Source of the DNA: Sisyra terminalis
Taxonomy: Eukaryota; Arthropoda; Insecta; Neuroptera; Sisyridae
Length of the DNA: 64,000 nt
Direction of reading: 5' to 3'
Assembly (NCBI GenBank): GCA_958496175.1
Contig: OY292276.1
Coordinates: forward strand, 54,263,080-54,327,079
The position numbers and the translations under genes were made by a program. Below the pieces are notes generated by a model, which ran no database searches, was not told the DNA's origin, and was given only the letters and a program-made list of their open reading frames with translations. Shown piece by piece: positions 33,901-47,339 of this stretch (position 1 is its first letter; each line of letters begins with the position of its first letter).

Positions 33901-34724
33901 AATAAAGAATTTATCCTTGGGGTTAATATATTTAGTTAAATTGAGATTATATTGGAAAACTTTATTGTAATATTAGTGAAAAATAATAAAATAATAAAAA
34001 TTATCGCTAAATTCCCAGAACTTTGGAAACGTCCATCATAGTTTTATAAATGATTTATTATGTTTTATTTTCACTTTCAATTTAGTTTCGATTTTTATGA
34101 AGCTTTTGTAATTAAAAGAAAAAAAATGAGCATCAGTTCCTCTATTAATTCCAATTTAATCAACCAGGCTTTGAAAGCCGATCACTTGATCAAACTTAAA
34201 AATTGCACCATAAATCTCCAACCCTCAACCTTATCAAACATACGTGAATGCTCATATCGTCAACAATTTTCTCCCCTTTCCGTTTATATTTATATTTATG
34301 TTTATTTTTTTTCCCTAATTCACAATGTGTGAAATTAATTCACATATTTCTTCGACAAGTGTAAACGAAATCGAATAGGGACCACATATTGCTTTGGTCC
34401 ATGTTAACTAACCGTAACCCAAACTATAATAAAACTATCCCAATGCATATGGTGTGATTTTCATTTTGATCGATCGTTTTCAACACCAATATCCCTAATC
34501 GAAGATGTAGCAACGAAAATGATTCAAGTGGTAGATTTATTACTTGAAACAATGCCAGATAATCAATGAGATAAATCTGGAATTTTTGCTGATTAAATTG
34601 TTTCAAGAGGTTCAATTGTTTTTTTCTTTCTTTTATTTACTTAAGATTTTCATAATCGAATTAATTGATAAAAATAAGGTTATCCAAGTCGAATTTTCTG
34701 ACGTTTGAATAGGAAAAAAATTGA
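33901..34724. other. Intergenic, upstream of trypsin D
   Basis: AT-rich, no gene recognised. Confidence 0.4.
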
Positions 34725-34732
34725 TATAAAAA
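34725..34732 (+). promoter_or_regulatory. TATA box of trypsin gene D
   Basis: TATAAAAA predicts transcription from about 34755. The ATG at 34754 would therefore fall at or before the RNA start, and the ATG at 34775 is preferred. Confidence 0.65.
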
Positions 34733-34774
34733 GGAATCAACGCAGAATATTGTATGATTCCTTTGGTACAAACA

Positions 34775-35738
34775 ATGGTGGTAAGGTTATTTTTCGTTGT
34801 TGCCGTCGTAGTTGGAGCTTGCAATGGTAAGAATGGGAAAACAAAAGTTGTTTACTTTGAACTTCAATTGTTTACTTTTTGAATATTTTCACAGCCAAGT
34901 TGATTTTTCCAAAACAATTTATGGATGGGAGGATTGTGGGAGGTGACGAGGCGAAAATTGAGGATTTTCCATATCAAGTATTGATGGAATATAATGGGGC
35001 ACAACTGTGCGGGGGATCAATAATCGCCAATGATACCATTATAACGGCAGGACACTGCACATATGGACTTAGTGCTCGAGGAATGTCAATCCGGGCAGGA
35101 TCCAGCATTAACGGCAAAGGCCAAAAAATCCGAGTTAAAAACTTTATTCGGCACGAACGTTTCGATATGAATAAAATCGATTTTGATATATCCATTTTAT
35201 TTGTGAGTAGATATAGATCATTGATCGAAATTTAAAAAAAAAAACAGGAAAAATTATTTTAGTTACAAGAAGAATTAGAGTTTTCCGACCAAATCAATAC
35301 GATCGAGTTGCCTGAACAGGATGAAACCTTAAAACCAGGAACACCCAGCACCGTTACCGGATGGGGTACCTTATCGGTAACTTTGCCCCATAAAACTAAC
35401 CTCTAAGACCAAATTTTCCTCATTTTTTTAAACAGGAAAATGGACTAACACCGTCCAAACTTCAAAAGGTCACCATTCCGATTGTCGACCAGAAAATTTG
35501 CACAAAAAAATACCAAACTTATGGAATGGCGATCACAGATCGCATGTTATGTGCCGGGGACATCGAAAATGGAGGGAAAGACGCGTGTCAAGGTGATTCA
35601 GGTGGTCCACTTAATGCCAATGGCAAGCTTTTTGGTATTGTGTCCTGGGGAAATGGCTGCGCTCGACAAAATTTTCCGGGAGTCTACACAAAAGTTGCTA
35701 GTTTGCGAGACTGGATCAAAGGAGTCGTCGGATTTTAA
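34775..35738 (+). CDS. Canonical trypsin D (4 exons)
   Basis: Exons 34775-34826, 34895-35202, 35263-35376 and 35436-35738 join in frame (introns 68, 60 and 59 bp) to give 258 residues. Signal peptide about 1-16; activation after Arg30 before IVGG. Triad His71 (TAGHC), Asp115 (FDISIL), Ser213 ([10 protein letters not shown]). S1 Asp207 predicts Lys/Arg specificity. All three usual bridges are possible: Cys56-Cys72, Cys180-Cys197 and Cys209 with the NGC cysteine. Intron phases (1, 0, 0) and positions equal those of genes A-C, so the four share an ancestor. This gene keeps the conserved features that A-C lost. Probably a secreted digestive-type trypsin. Confidence 0.9.
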
Positions 35739-35785
35739 CTGTTTTATCTCTAAGCACACTTGATTTATAAAAATTATCACTAAAA

Positions 35786-35791
35786 AATAAA
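35786..35791 (+). terminator. Polyadenylation signal of trypsin D
   Basis: AATAAA 48 bp after the stop codon. Confidence 0.65.
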
Positions 35792-35849
35792 AATTTACCA
35801 TTTTGCAATCAATTTTTAAATGATATTATTTATTTAATTCTAATTTGAA

Positions 35850-38431
35850 AAAAAATATTTACAAACATTGCATCCCCTAAGGTTTAATTCATTCATCCCT
35901 TGATCTTTTTGGCTGCAATCCCGACCCTCTGGTATCATTTTGTCATTATTCTATTATTACATATCCATTATGAACGGGCATTGGAGCATGAAATGTTGAA
36001 GTCAACCACGGTGAGACCATAAGCGCAGATTTTGTATCGAATTCAACCCCTATTATGAAATGCGTTTGTATGTGTATGTAATAGAACCATTCCAACCCTT
36101 GACCTCAACAGCAGGTCGTTATTACGATTGTAATTCACTGTTTATGAATTTATGGAAGTAGTCGAGAGGAAGCCACCCTCAGATTGTTGAGGCCATCTTC
36201 AACCCTCGACCAACCCCCGGGTATGATCACTTCCGTTAATGATCCGGCTGTCAACACATCGATATGAACACTTTTAGATAAAATTATCTTTTGGGGTTCC
36301 ATAATATTTTTGACATTGACTCCACAACGATTGTAATATTTTATCTATCGAAACATTCAACAAAATCCCCAATGAATTAAATTTTAAATACAAGGAAGTC
36401 ATGTGGTATCCCACATTAAAAAAAATTTGATACCCAAACCACCCGCCACTTGCATTACCATTGTGGCATTGCCACATTGTAAATTCAAATCATATCAATT
36501 TTTTTTTCGAGAGATCCGAAATCTCGCATCCAATTTTCAATAATAATGATGTCAAAATAATAAACGTCGAAGACGACATTGTTAGAGATCCATCGTACGA
36601 TACACATCAATCTCCCAAACAAGAAACATTTCAATTGAAATAATTTGTAAATCAAAAATCCTCCAAAAAAAAAAGGAAACCAAAGACCCATTTTCAAACT
36701 CTTCATCAAAACCCCTCAATATCACTTCACAGGTGGTTTATTTATTCACCAAATTTTTTTTTCGTCCTTTTTTGTCGTCGCGACCAAACCAGACCGTCGT
36801 GGTGTCGTCAAAAGCTTGGCTCGCGATGGGGCGGATCGCACTGTCATTCCCCTGGAGGCGTCAAAAGCAGCCCCTTGTATGCGTTCGACTTGAAACCATT
36901 CATTTATATATATAAAACGTATTAGTAAATTACTATCAAAATCTCCCTTTAATCTTTCACCGTATTATTTAACGAAGATGTCGAAAAGGACATAATTAAG
37001 CGAATGCACCAGCTGAATGCATTTTTTTTCTTCTTCAATCAAAATGCATTCAAAAGTTCACCGAAAGAAATAATAACGGGACTTATATTTAAACATAATA
37101 TTATAATATAGCTATATTAATTTATATATTTTTAATGAATCAAGTTGGCTTTTGGTGAAACAAAGCCAACTTGATTTTAATGATTTTGTCAATTCTACGC
37201 CTACTTCAATCAATTTCGACACAAAAATTGATATTTTTTTTTTGTTTTTAACGAGCAAGTTGTTTCAGAACCATCTGGATTGAAATTAATGCTAAAATTA
37301 TAGTCTTGAAATTGGATGGTGATGAATTTAACCTGCTTTTTTCACGAATTGATTGCAATTTTTAATTGATTTAATACAATATTTTAGTACATAAAGTTCT
37401 CAAAAGTTTTAAGTAGACATGAGTTGAAAAGAACGACAAATTTATGTTCTTAATTGGTTTTAATTTTAATCAACTGAGTACAGTAATTTTTTCTATATTT
37501 AAATTTTTTGGGAATCCAAAAAATGGCATTTTAAATTAGTTTACTGAAGTCTAAAGTATTTCACCGGAGACCGGAAGGAGGAATTAACTAAATCAGCAAA
37601 ATGAAAGAAAATTGAAAAATTTGAGTTACTCAAAGAATAAAAAGAAATTATTTTTTATTTTCATTAATTGTTACACCCTCCCCCCTACTTCTTAGAAGGA
37701 GTTTTCAGCTATTTCTTATAAATAAGAACTTAAGTACCTCTGGAACCAGCGACTATCAAATTTCAAAGATAATTAAAGATTTGTCACAAGTTTGGACATT
37801 TAAACAAAATTCTTATTAAAATTCCTCCCTCCCTCTTCTGCAGACCAGAAATTTTATCAATCACGAATAATCAACCATCTAAGAAGTTTTAAAATACTTT
37901 ATATATAGTTTTATCTACTTAAGTAAAAACTTATTTTTTATACATTTAAACTGTTATATAAAATCGCTTAAAAAGCAATAGTAAACTACGAAACGTTGCA
38001 AAAAAATAAAAACAAAGCGTAATTTATTCAAAAGTAAAAATGATCCTCAAATCCTTGGAACTACAACAAATTAAAGATAAATTACAGGATCTGGAATTAA
38101 TAATAAATGTATGATATTGTCAGGAGGTTTTTTTAACATTTTGAAATACCAAAATCTTACTATTTCTAAAGGCAACTATTGCAGTTAAAATTCTTCATGA
38201 AACATGCAAATGTGGTAAATTAATTACTAAATATTCTCCTCTTAAAACGCCATACAACTGGATCCTTGCAAATTTGAAAAAAAAAGCTTAAAAAGAAAAG
38301 AAGTTACGACACCGAAAACAAACTCTATGCATTGCAAATGGCGAATGGATCACTTTGGAAAAGAGCAAAAATTCTTACCAAAAGAACAGAGTTGATATTA
38401 CCCTTAAAAGCTGCTGGCTTATTGGTATAGA
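35850..38431. other. Noncoding region
   Basis: No gene. 35900-36900 is mixed in composition, with GC-richer stretches (36780-36860) that could be regulatory. The rest is AT-rich. A short inverted repeat (CAAGTTGGCTTT...AAAGCCAACTTG) lies at 37142-37174. Confidence 0.35.
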
Positions 38432-38575
38432 GTATTGTTTCCTAATTTGTGGTCCGCGGACCCCTAGGAGTCCGCGGTCCCATTTGAAAAAGTTTGTTTT
38501 TTGTTTTTCACTCAGGGGTCTTTGGCATGTTTGATTTCCTTGGGGGTCCGCAGCTGAAAAAGGTTAGGAACTGCT
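38432..38575. mobile_element. Short hAT-like MITE with 8-bp target duplication
   Basis: 144 bp with imperfect TTCCTAA-type termini and an inner GGTCCGCGGACC hairpin. Flanked by GGTATAGA on both sides (38424-38431 and 38576-38583). Confidence 0.7.
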
Positions 38576-38583
38576 GGTATAGA

Positions 38584-39912
38584 ATGTGTAAATGGTACAA
38601 TTACTTATAGTATACTGATATAGGTACTATATGGTCCTATGGTATAGATACTGTATAGATACTTTTGGTATAGAGCATAATCAAAAAATCAAATTATTCT
38701 TTGGCTCAAAAAATTAAACATATTTTGCCTGGACTACTGATTTTTAGGTCTAATTCTTGATTTCCTCAATTTCAAGTCAACGTCCCCTTTATATCAAAAA
38801 TTTTTTTTTCTTTTCCTACCAAATTCATTACTTATTAAATAAATATAATTCCCAAAAAAGAATCGTCAACTAATCGACCTTTATTAGTCTGTAATTATCA
38901 AAAATTTCCTCCACACATTTATCTTATAACATTTGGCAATTTTAACGGAGAAAAAATCTCCAACTAATTTCCTGATGTGAATGCTTTGGTGCGATTATAA
39001 ATATTTAATAACTTTGCCCATTACGATTAATCGGCCCAAAAAACGGGTAAAATTAACTAGGATTTATTAGCGGTACGATTTGAAATCGTTTTGATTATCA
39101 AATTTCCAAAAATTTAGTGGACAAGTGGCCATAGGTTGCGTTTTTGTTTCACGTCAGTGGGGACGATGTGGGGTATTTGTTAATTATTTCGGTGATGAAG
39201 AAAGACTCGATTATTAATTAATTAATAGCGGCTAGATCATTAACAAACTCCGACATCGACTCCTGAACAATCTTGCACAATTTGTCTGGGTATTATATAT
39301 ATGGCATCAATTATTCAACGAATTTCATTGGTCAAAATAAAATGTTTCCACTTGACAAGATAATTTGTATTCTAATTACAACGGCTTGGCCATTTTTTTT
39401 TGTCTTTAATTTTCCCACTCTTCATTTTTTTTTCAATATACATTTCTGATGATAAATTTTCCTTGCACGCCCCTGGAGCGATGATGTGCGTTAATATATT
39501 TACATGAGACTAATAATATAAAATTATCTATGAACAAGATCTTGAAAGGGATCGAATCGACTCCTGTCGAAAAGGCTGAAATCATTTCCCCCGCAACTCA
39601 CTTCCGCACCCCCTACACTAGTCCCAAATCACTAACCGATTAAGCCCACAAATCAATAGATAGAGATAATTACATAATTACTTAATACCACTTTGTAATT
39701 AGGCCGATTCGATCGATCGTTCGATTCAATCGAATTGCCCAACTTGAGTAAACAAAAAAAAAAACGGAATTTTATCGCAGTGAAGTGGTTGCAGTACATA
39801 AGTGAAAAGTGATGCAGCTTATTTGCATAAGATGGCGATAAAAGTGCAATTGATTCCAATCGATATGGAAGAAAAAATGTTCCAATTTTTCGACTACCTG
39901 CCAACAATGAAA
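38584..39912. other. Noncoding region
   Basis: No gene recognised; AT-rich with scattered homeodomain-like ATTAAT words. Confidence 0.35.
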
Positions 39913-41130
39913 GTGCTTCATAAAGCCATTCCATAAAAGGGAAGTTTAAGTATAATTTTTTTTTAGAAACTTTTAAAAATTTCAGATAAACTTCCCCATG
40001 GATACTCAACAGGATATAGAACATAGTTGATGTTTTTGCTACAATGTTAAAGAAACAAATGGTTGATACCGGAAATATTACTTCTGCATACAAATAATTT
40101 TGAGAATAATTTGGAAAAGATTTAATGGAATTTTTTAACAATTTCAATAACATTATTTATTTTTTAGCAGGAAAGTGAAGTTAAAGGATGTAAATCCATA
40201 TACTAATTATTAATTCAGTGACATTTCGGTTCTTTATTTGACCTTCCTCAGGCTTCTTAATATAAAATACATTATATACTTATATTAAGGTGCTTCATTA
40301 AGTCATTCCATAAAAGGAAAGTTTTTGTATAATTTTTTTAAGAACCTTTTAAAAAGTCCAGATAAACTTCCCCATGGATACTCAACAGGATATAGAACAT
40401 AGTTGATGTTTTTGCTACAATGTTAAGGAAACAAGTGGTTGATACCAGAAATATTATTTCTGCACACAAATAGTTTTGAAAATAATTTGGAAAAGATTGA
40501 ATGGAATTCTAAACAATGTCATTAACATTATTTATTTTTTAGCAGGAAAGTGGACTTAAAGGATGTAAATCCATATACTAATTACTAATTCAGCGACGTT
40601 TCGGTCCTTTATTTGACCTTCATCAGGCTTCTTAATATAAAGTACATCATATACTTATATTAGGGTGCTTCATTAAGTCATTCCATAAAAGGTAAGTTCT
40701 TTTTTAGAACGTTTTAAAAGGTCCTGATAAACTTCCCCATGGATACTCAACAGGATATACACAGGATTTTGCTACAATGTTAACGAAACAAGTGGTTGAT
40801 ACCAGAAATATTACTTCTGCATACAAATAATTTTGAGAATAGTTTGAAAAAGATTTAATGGAATTTTTAAACAATATCAATAACATTATTTCTTTTTTAG
40901 CAGGAAAGTGGACTTAAAGGATGTAAACCCATATATTAATTATTAATTCAGCGACGTTTTGGTCCTTTATTTGACCTTTATCAGGCTGTTTAATATAAGT
41001 ATATGATGTACTTTATATTAAGAAGCCTGGTGAAGGTCGAATAAAGAATCAAAATATCGCTGAATTAATAATTATTTTATGGATTTACATCCTTTAAGCC
41101 CACTTTCCTGCTAAAAAATAAATAATATTC
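39913..41130. repeat. Tandem about 376-bp repeat (about 3 copies) plus an inverted partial copy
   Basis: The word GTGCTTCA followed by a shared unit starts at 39913, 40290 and 40665 (periods 377 and 375). The third copy runs into an inverted partial copy (about 41008-41130), forming a hairpin. Each unit holds a minus-strand hammerhead-like core, best kept in copy 2. Tandem units of this size with hammerheads recall the retrozymes described in animals. The open frame 39653-40153 across copy 1 is not a gene. Confidence 0.85.
40583..40637 (-). ncRNA. Hammerhead-ribozyme-like motif in the 376-bp repeat
   Basis: Read on the minus strand: stem I strand TATTAA, loop, AGC, then CTGATGA (40626-40620), one extra A, stem II GGTC/GACC, GAA, self-complementary ACGT (40599-40596), C at the expected cleavage site (40595), GCT, loop, TTAGTA closing stem I. 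Stem I is 3 bp + internal loop + 6 bp with one G-U, the same layout as at 11291-11343 with different bases. Copies 1 and 3 and the inverted copy carry core mutations. Confidence 0.55.
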
Positions 41131-43699
41131 GGTAAAGTATGGACACAACAAATTTATCGATAATTTCAATAACTTTTGAATACTTGATTTAAAAATTTAT
41201 CTTTACCTTCTATTTACTTTTTTAAAGCAATTTTAAACTTTAATAGAGCTTAAGGAAAACGTGAAATATTGAATACAAATTAATTTTTTTTAAAGTTCTC
41301 TCCAAAGCTTCTTTTTTAAACCGAAAAAGCACCAATATCTACAGATTTATTTCTAAACTTTCTCATAAATCAATACCAACCACTAAACTTCTAATAAATC
41401 TATCGAAAATCAATAACACAAATCAAAAACGTGACTAAATCTTTCCATTATTATATCACCAACTTCTATCATATATAATACATACATAATCATATGCAAA
41501 TATCGAAATCAAATTATTCAAAAAACCCGTATAAATATAAAACAAAAAAATCACTCTTTCATCCCTCGTAAACATCAGCTTGAAGTATCTGACCACAACA
41601 AAAACAAAATCGAATGCAAATTGTTTTCCTGTTCTTAATGATGTATCGTATATACCTACCTAGCTATATAAAGCAAGAGGCCCTTTTTTGCAATGGGCCG
41701 CGTCCGGTTTTGCGCCCTTTGTTTCATTCATACGCTCATTTTCGTTCCAGAACTCATTCATAAGAATTTTTTCCGGAGGTTGGTTTTTTCAAAAATTATA
41801 ATACATTAATTATTACCCTCATCAGGCAATTATTACCAATCATTATTAGTTCAACACACGTCGACCATCACGTTATTAGAAAAAAAAATCAATACTGCAT
41901 TGTTGAGAAAGAAAACCGTTAAGTTATGAATGAATAAAGAAGGAAAATTAAGCGAAAAAGATATGGTGGAGAAAAGTGTTTAAAATTGTTCATATACTTT
42001 TTATAATAACCTGCGGGTGTATAATCGACTTTAGAGGGATTAAATGTAAGAGAATCAATTAAATATACTTCAAATTATTTTCTTAATATATTTGTTTGGA
42101 ATAAAATATTTTTAAATTTAAAATAAGCTATAAAAGAATTATGCCAACGCAGCTGTTTAAAGTTACTTAACTAAAGATTCAAAGCTATGAACTTGAAAAA
42201 ATATAAGATAAATTAAATTAAAATAATTTTTTCTTTTCCGTCTGGCAACAAGTATTTGAATTCATTTCTCCAACGTCTTTTATCCTTGGTGAAGCTCTTT
42301 AAATCAGGATGGTTCATTTTTCTTGGTAAAAAGTCTTGAAATTCAATCTAGCTTCTTGGGGTTTTTTATTTTTTTCTCCACAACGAAAAATATGAATCAT
42401 TTTCTTTCTATAAAGTAACCCAGGTTGATAGCAAATCCAAATGTTTCTTTGCTTAATAAGGGTTAATCCATAAATTATATCAATTATTTTCGTATTTTAT
42501 CGGTACAGTAGATTAATTTGGTCTTCCCTAGAAGCGATGCAAATTTATAATACCTTTAAATTTGAATGACTTAAGGAAAATGATAGATTTTGATTATTAT
42601 TGAAAACTACGATTTTTTTGATAGGAACCGAAATTAAGCAAAAAATGTACATGTCTTTCTTCAATAGAGGAACTGAAGAAAATTAGTGAATTATTTTTTT
42701 ATATTCCGTAAAAAAAATTAAGCACCTGATTATTCCATCTGCAGAAATATTTTTTTTCAATTTTCCATAAGCAATTATTTATTTGACTTCAAGAATGGTT
42801 GCTAAATTGAATAGAAAATCTTTGTTCTTTGACTAAATTCAAGACTAGCCATATGTATGACATTTAATGACTTATTATTATTGTCATTTGACTAAATTTT
42901 CTTTATTCAACTTTATTCAAAACACGATTCAACAGCAACAAATCCTCCTAACTCCAAATCCCGCAATACGATGACAATTATTGTTAGGAGGTATTTTACT
43001 TGTCATTTTTTAAACAAACTTCTAACAAAGTGTTTGTTGTAAATTATTTGTCGTTAAAGATATTGATTTGATCATGTTTGTGGGTTTTGTATATTACTAA
43101 TAAGGTACTTAAGGAACCTATTCATATTTATTCTTTTCGGGCAGATTTGTAGAGGTTTAAAGCTCGTTCAAAATTTATTCACTTATGTTATTCATCGTTT
43201 AGGTGTTTTGTAAAATTTGAAGATGATGTTGAACTTGGTTTCTGGATCATTCCTAAAAAATCTACCAGTTTGGCCAATATATATAATTTTTTTCATCAAC
43301 CACATTTGCTTCTATATATTCTAGTTTTATTTTCCAACGTGATTTAATTATTCTGTCATGAGAATATTCTCTCAAGAATTGTTTTTTCTGGTCTGATTTT
43401 ATTTATAATTTTTGAACCAGAAATAAAATATGTCTAACAAAATTCATTACAACTCTTAAAACTAAAGAAAATAAAGTTATTATTATTCCTCCTTACACCT
43501 TTGGGCCCATCATTGAGCTCGACTAGTGGTTTCGTATTTACTTCATTTGATTAAGCAGATAATTTTATCTCGTGAAATTTTTGGCTTTTAAGATTTTTCT
43601 AGCTGAATTATTCGAATTTTAATGGACTCATTTTATGTAGGTTTTACTTATTTTCAAAGTGACTTCTTTGATTATTTCAGTGTTAGCAACTTTAAGCAT
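41131..43699. other. Noncoding region
   Basis: No gene recognised; AT-rich. Confidence 0.35.
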
Positions 43700-45004
43700 T
43701 ATGGAATTTTTCACGTATTTAGTAGCGCCAGTAATGGCTCTAATATTGATCTAACATTAATCTATAATTTGAAAACTTAAATTTTAAGTGGAGCCTCAAA
43801 TTTGGATTCCGTACGTCCATATAAGTTTTACATTAGATTTGTATATAATGATGTTTGTTTCTCGTTGAACTCTTGATTTCTTTTCAATGACCCAATGTTG
43901 TTATTAAATTTTATGTTTTTTTGTTTCTTTTTTTTTGAAATGTGTTTATACTAGGTTAATTTTTGCTCAAGATACATTCCCAAATATTTAACGTAGCTGC
44001 TTTGCGGATTTGTTTTATTGTTGATACTAATGCTTGGACTTATGATTTTTCTTAGAATAAACGTGACTTAGATTGTTTTGTGATCGTTTGTTGAAAAGTT
44101 GCTTGTGAAATTTTAGGACAACAATGAGTCCAGCTCATGGCCTTTCGGTACTCCTGCTATTATGGGTCACGATGAACTGAACTTCTTACCAAATTGAACC
44201 TGGAAGGCTCAAATGATAGTTAGTTAGATTTTTATGGTATTTAATAGTATCTAGTAATGTAGTGTAATGGTAGTATGAAGATTTTGTAGAGTAAACCATT
44301 AAGATTGATTATGTCGAAAGCTTGCGACATTCGAGGAAAATACTCGAATCTGCGTAGTGAACTATTGTCAAAAGCATTTTTAATTTCATTTACAACTCAG
44401 TGAACTTGTTCAACTATACTATAGTTTGATCTGTATTTATATAGATGTTGAAGAATGATTTGTAATAAAGTAATGTCCGCGTTGAAATGTTTCAATTAGA
44501 ATTTATCAAAAATGTTGAAGAGAATTGGTAATAGGGTGATTGGTCAGTATGAATTATTTTTGGAAATTTCTTTTCCGGGTTAAGAAATATAGGGTGAAAA
44601 TTTAATCGAATGATTGCATTAAAAATGTGTAGGGTACCTTGGTAATCGTTTAACGATAACAATCTAATTGCTTGCCCACCTACGTTGTCAATTCCGGGAG
44701 GGTAAGAATTGTTCTTGGATATTGTTATTTGTTGAAAATATGATGTTATTAATATTTTTTTTAAAAAGCTGGCAATTGAATTCCAGATATATATTTTGTT
44801 GAAATTTGATTTTATATATCTTTTTGTTCTTTTCTTTGAGTAGAACTGAAAGCAGTGACTTTTTGATATTATTTTATCTTTTATTGAACTTTTGTATCCA
44901 TTGGTTATGGTAATGTGTTCTATTATGTTGAAGTCTTCTTCATGTGCTTTGGTGCTAAGATTGGAGCTTTTTGGTCTGAATACGAGGTTATTATATGTTG
45001 TCAT
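43700..45004 (-). pseudogene. Heavily decayed Jockey-type retrotransposon
   Basis: The minus-strand frame 45004-44492 contains PPGIDNVGGQAIRLLS and LHIFNAIIRLNFHPIFLNPEK, the region just before the RT fingers (PGxD...IFNxxLRxxxFPxxWK). Further along, IIAGVPKG lies near 44160 (for AGVPQG), and LYKSNVKLIWTYGIQ near 43840, a mutated form of the usual LYKxxLRPIWTYGIQ. Many stops and frameshifts. Much older than the copy at 21817-23345. Confidence 0.6.
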
Positions 45005-47339
45005 ATTTTGATTTATTCATTTTTATTTTGTAAAATAATTTGCCATTTTGGTTAGTGATTGTTGTAGAAAAAAATTTATACCTAGTGCATTTATTTCAGG
45101 TAGAATACAATAAATATAATGCAACACAATAAAACACTTTGGCGTAACGAACGACTACAAATGCTCAATTTTAGATAAAAGTTAACTAAATAAGCCGGAA
45201 AATCACTTCTTCCAACTCTACCAGAAAAAAAGAAGAAATAGAAACATAAAAAAGCAAGTTTTAACAATATATTTGAAATACAATCTCCAACGTTCTAAAA
45301 AAAAAAAAATATTTTTATTGCATTTTCGTAGAAATATCTAACAAAATTCCTCAGATTTTCAAACTATGGGAGAACAATCAAATTACAATGAAAACTAAAA
45401 CCGGAATAAAAAAAAAATTATGTGGTTCATATGGAAAATTTTATATAAGCCAAACCAGTAGGTCTTTTAGGACTTGATGCAAAGAGCCTACACAAATAAA
45501 TCAAATTTTCCAAAAATTCTATGGAACAAAAATCATTAGTTCATAAATTTTAAAACCAACTGTTTTGTGTCAATCTCTACATATATGCAAGAAAGGATCG
45601 TGTATGAATATTCCCGAAGAATGCAAAATTTATAAATCGGAAGTAAAAAAATATTTATCAACGTTAAGTATAACAAAATCATATCAAAAAGTATAGTATC
45701 CCGAAAAGCTCGATGGTGATATTACCTACGTAATTTCAAAGTGTGAGACGTGAACGTTATTTACAGAAGATAAATAAGAGGAAAATTAAGGGAAAACTTA
45801 TTACTTAGTCTACGAATATCTTTTTGATTTTTGAAAAAGAATCATTTCACAACATTCAATCTTAAGTTTTTACAGTTGAAACACTGGCGACAATTAAAAA
45901 TTTCTAAACTTCTAGCGTCTTTATATTATTAATTTTTATATTAAACACAAAATATTCTAAATTATCATTTAAAATATCGAATTAACTAAAGTAACCAAAC
46001 ATAGTTCTATTTGCTTTTGAACTTTTTTATCGTATGGCCTTTAATAAGATTGGTAAATCGTATTAAATTTAAATTCTATACCCTTTTTTGGTTCTTCCTC
46101 TTCTTTTAAATAAATCAGGATCGAGCATTTGTAATGAAAGATTTGAGAAATTATTTTAAAGACCACATAATTTAATTGTCAAACTCCATTCTTTACTTCA
46201 AATTTCGCTTCCCATGTGGTAGGTATGACTCAAAGAAAAGGATAATCATAAATAATAATAAAATTTGTCTTTAGGTGTAACTCTTTTCAAAAGTGAAAGT
46301 TTTACGACTCAAATATTTGGCAAATTATTATCCACTGTAATGGTAACAAAAAATAAACACATAGATCTGAAATTTATTTTTATGTTAGTTTATCTTAATT
46401 CTCACAAGGGTCAACAAAAGTAAAAACAAAATATTCCGGGACTCATTATTATCGGTTTGTTGTGTAAACATATTCGTTAGAGTATGTATATTTAGGTAAA
46501 TTTGGCACTATTATTTGATGGCATAAATGTGTAGAATTTATGATAAAATAATTAATTTTTTGTCTTCATTTATTTTCGACCGTCATTAAATTGGGTTAAA
46601 AACATACTTAACAAATTTTTTAGCCAGGACTTAATTATATAGGTTTATTTTTGCGAGATTAACGTTTATCGCTATACAGCAATCATTTTTTAAAGATTAT
46701 TTTTACCATTTATTATCAAGGAAAAAATGTATTTTCTCTGTATCTATATCAATTAGGAATTAAAGTTCAGTGTTTTATCAGATATTTTCATTCCTCTATT
46801 GGTTAAGGAGAACTTTAGTAAAATCGGACCTAATCTGGCTTATATTTTACTAATTCCAGATGAGCTTATAAAAACATAAAGCACAATAATCCCTAAATAT
46901 TTACTTTAACAAGCATTTTGATGAAATTCAGTAGTCATGACATTTTTATTCCTCCCAATAAACTCAAGTTCAATTTCTATATTTTCACTACTTTTATATA
47001 AGTCCTATATTACCATACAGAAAAAGTTTCAAGTATTAACAGTTGAAAATAGTTTTTATAGGTTTTTTACTTGGTTATTAAAAGAGGGAAATTATAAACA
47101 AGTGCAAATCTATTACAGACAATTGAAGGGTGTTGATAAAACAAGTGAAGGTTGTGGGAACTGGTTAAAGCTTTCGTTGAGCTTTTGTTTGTGTCAACGT
47201 TGGGAAATCACCACGGGTAACTTTTCAACGCAATAAATGTTATTGAATTTGATGGTGACGTTACTAGCAAATGTGTCTATATATTATAATCAATTAACGT
47301 AATCGTATAAAGCTCCCGTTTCCCGTAATTCGAGCAGCT
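45005..47339. other. Noncoding region
   Basis: No gene recognised. The open frame 46937-47236 shows no known motif. Confidence 0.35.

Noticed and set aside
39653..40153. 166-residue open frame on the minus strand
   Set aside because: It runs through the first unit of the 376-bp tandem repeat. The other units do not keep the frame and no protein motif is seen.
44492..45004. 170-residue minus-strand frame as an intact gene
   Set aside because: Its content is a degraded reverse-transcriptase region, with the rest of the element broken by stops and frameshifts.
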